Shown: positions 5,356 through 5,925 of the stretch, piece by piece
Numbering within the stretch: the first letter of the stretch is position 1
Layout of the letters: every line of letters begins with the position of its first letter
Assembly: GCA_003511845.1 (NCBI GenBank)
Contig: DOIV01000125.1
Coordinates: forward strand, 663 to 6,587
DNA length: 5,925 nt
Direction: 5' to 3'
From: Flavobacteriaceae bacterium
GTDB lineage: Bacteria > Bacteroidota > Bacteroidia > Flavobacteriales > Flavobacteriaceae
The notes under the pieces: model-generated
Databases searched by the model: none
Told to the model about the DNA's origin: nothing
Seen by the model: the letters and a program-made list of their open reading frames with translations, nothing else
Program-made: the position numbers and the translations under genes

Positions 5356-5922
5356 ATGTTTCAATTAGGTAAAACCATCGTTTCAGAAGAAATTATTGAA
5401 AATGATTTTATGTGCAACCTTTCAGCATGTAAAGGTGCTTGTTGTGTTGATGGAGAAGCAGGTGCTCCGTTAGAAGAAGCAGAGCTTCAAATATTATTAG
5501 ATATTTATCCTAAAGTAAAACCATTCTTAACTAAAGAGGGTATAGAAGCTATTGAACAACAAGGTCTTTTTATTACGCATAATGATGAATATGAAACACC
5601 ATTAATTTCAAGTGATGATAGCTGTGCCTATATTATTTATGATGAAAAAGGTGTGTCTATGTGTGGGATAGAAGAAGCATATAATCAAGGTGAAGTAACT
5701 TGGAAAAAACCCGTTTCTTGTCATTTATATCCTATAAGGGTACAAGATTATTCAGAATTTTCTGCTGTAAATTACCATAAATGGGAAATTTGTGATGATG
5801 CTTGTACTTTAGGCAAAGAATTACAAATACCAGTTTACAAATTTGTTAAAGAAGCTTTAATTCGTAAATTTGGAGAAGATTGGTATGCAGAGTTAGAGAA
5901 GGTTGCAGAGAAGATGAAATAG
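5356..5922 (+). CDS. DUF3109-family cysteine-rich protein
   Basis: A 188-residue, acidic, soluble protein of the DUF3109 family, which is related to the YkgJ-type CxxxCxxCC proteins. Nine cysteines are seen: Cys20, Cys25, Cys29 and Cys30 in the signature MCNLSACKGACC (19-30), then Cys90 (DDSCAYIIYD), Cys103 (MCGIE), Cys122 in SCHLYPIRV (121-129), and the pair Cys146/Cys150 (CDDAC). This pattern suggests a bound zinc ion or iron-sulfur cluster, but the ligand and function of the family are not known to me. No signal peptide or membrane segment is present, so it should be cytoplasmic. The C-terminal part (about 153-188) is helical and contains FGEDWYAELEK. The ATG follows a -7 box by 17 bases and gives the usual family start (MFQLGKTIVSEEI). 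The gene is complete and ends three bases before the window edge; any terminator lies outside. Confidence 0.92.
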   Translation: MFQLGKTIVSEEIIENDFMCNLSACKGACCVDGEAGAPLEEAELQILLDIYPKVKPFLTKEGIEAIEQQGLFITHNDEYETPLISSDDSCAYIIYDEKGVSMCGIEEAYNQGEVTWKKPVSCHLYPIRVQDYSEFSAVNYHKWEICDDACTLGKELQIPVYKFVKEALIRKFGEDWYAELEKVAEKMK

Positions 5923-5925
5923 GCT

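Overview
The window looks like an ordinary chromosomal stretch from a marine-type or soil Flavobacteriaceae (phylum Bacteroidota). The reasons are the low G+C content (about one third by eye), A-rich leaders without Shine-Dalgarno sequences, several -7 boxes of the Bacteroidota form TAnnTTTG, and a gene set in which every product matches a family common in flavobacteria. The genus cannot be fixed from the sequence. I see no mobile element, CRISPR array, tRNA, rRNA or integration site, and no coherent new system. The points of interest are local.

Layout: (1) 1-615 (+) is the 3' end of pnp, polynucleotide phosphorylase (KH and S1 RNA-binding domains plus a basic tail), closed by a strong intrinsic terminator at 636-676. 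(2) 734-1264 (+) is a SPOUT/TrmH-family RNA 2'-O-methyltransferase with its own likely promoter. (3) 1349-1930 (+) is a HupE/UreJ-type membrane protein. (4) 2013-2444 and 2434-4023 (+) form a two-gene unit: a zinc-dependent dCMP deaminase whose end overlaps by 11 bases the start of a membrane-anchored S41 C-terminal processing peptidase. (5) 4020-4631 and 4676-5272 (-) form a leftward pair: a MarC-family membrane protein followed by a small FAD-binding protein that resembles thioredoxin reductase without its NADPH domain. The last gene of the leftward pair and the peptidase gene converge and share the bases TTAA for both stop codons. (6) 5356-5922 (+) encodes a DUF3109 cysteine-rich protein, transcribed divergently from MarC through a very compact shared promoter region.

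Functionally the window mixes RNA decay (pnp), RNA modification (TrmH family), pyrimidine nucleotide supply for dTMP synthesis (dCMP deaminase), envelope proteolysis (S41 peptidase), probable metal or small-molecule membrane transport (HupE/UreJ, MarC) and two redox- or metal-type proteins of unknown job. Apart from the two likely operons, nothing suggests that neighbouring genes work in one pathway. There is no gene-free stretch over 300 bases; the largest gap is 616-733.
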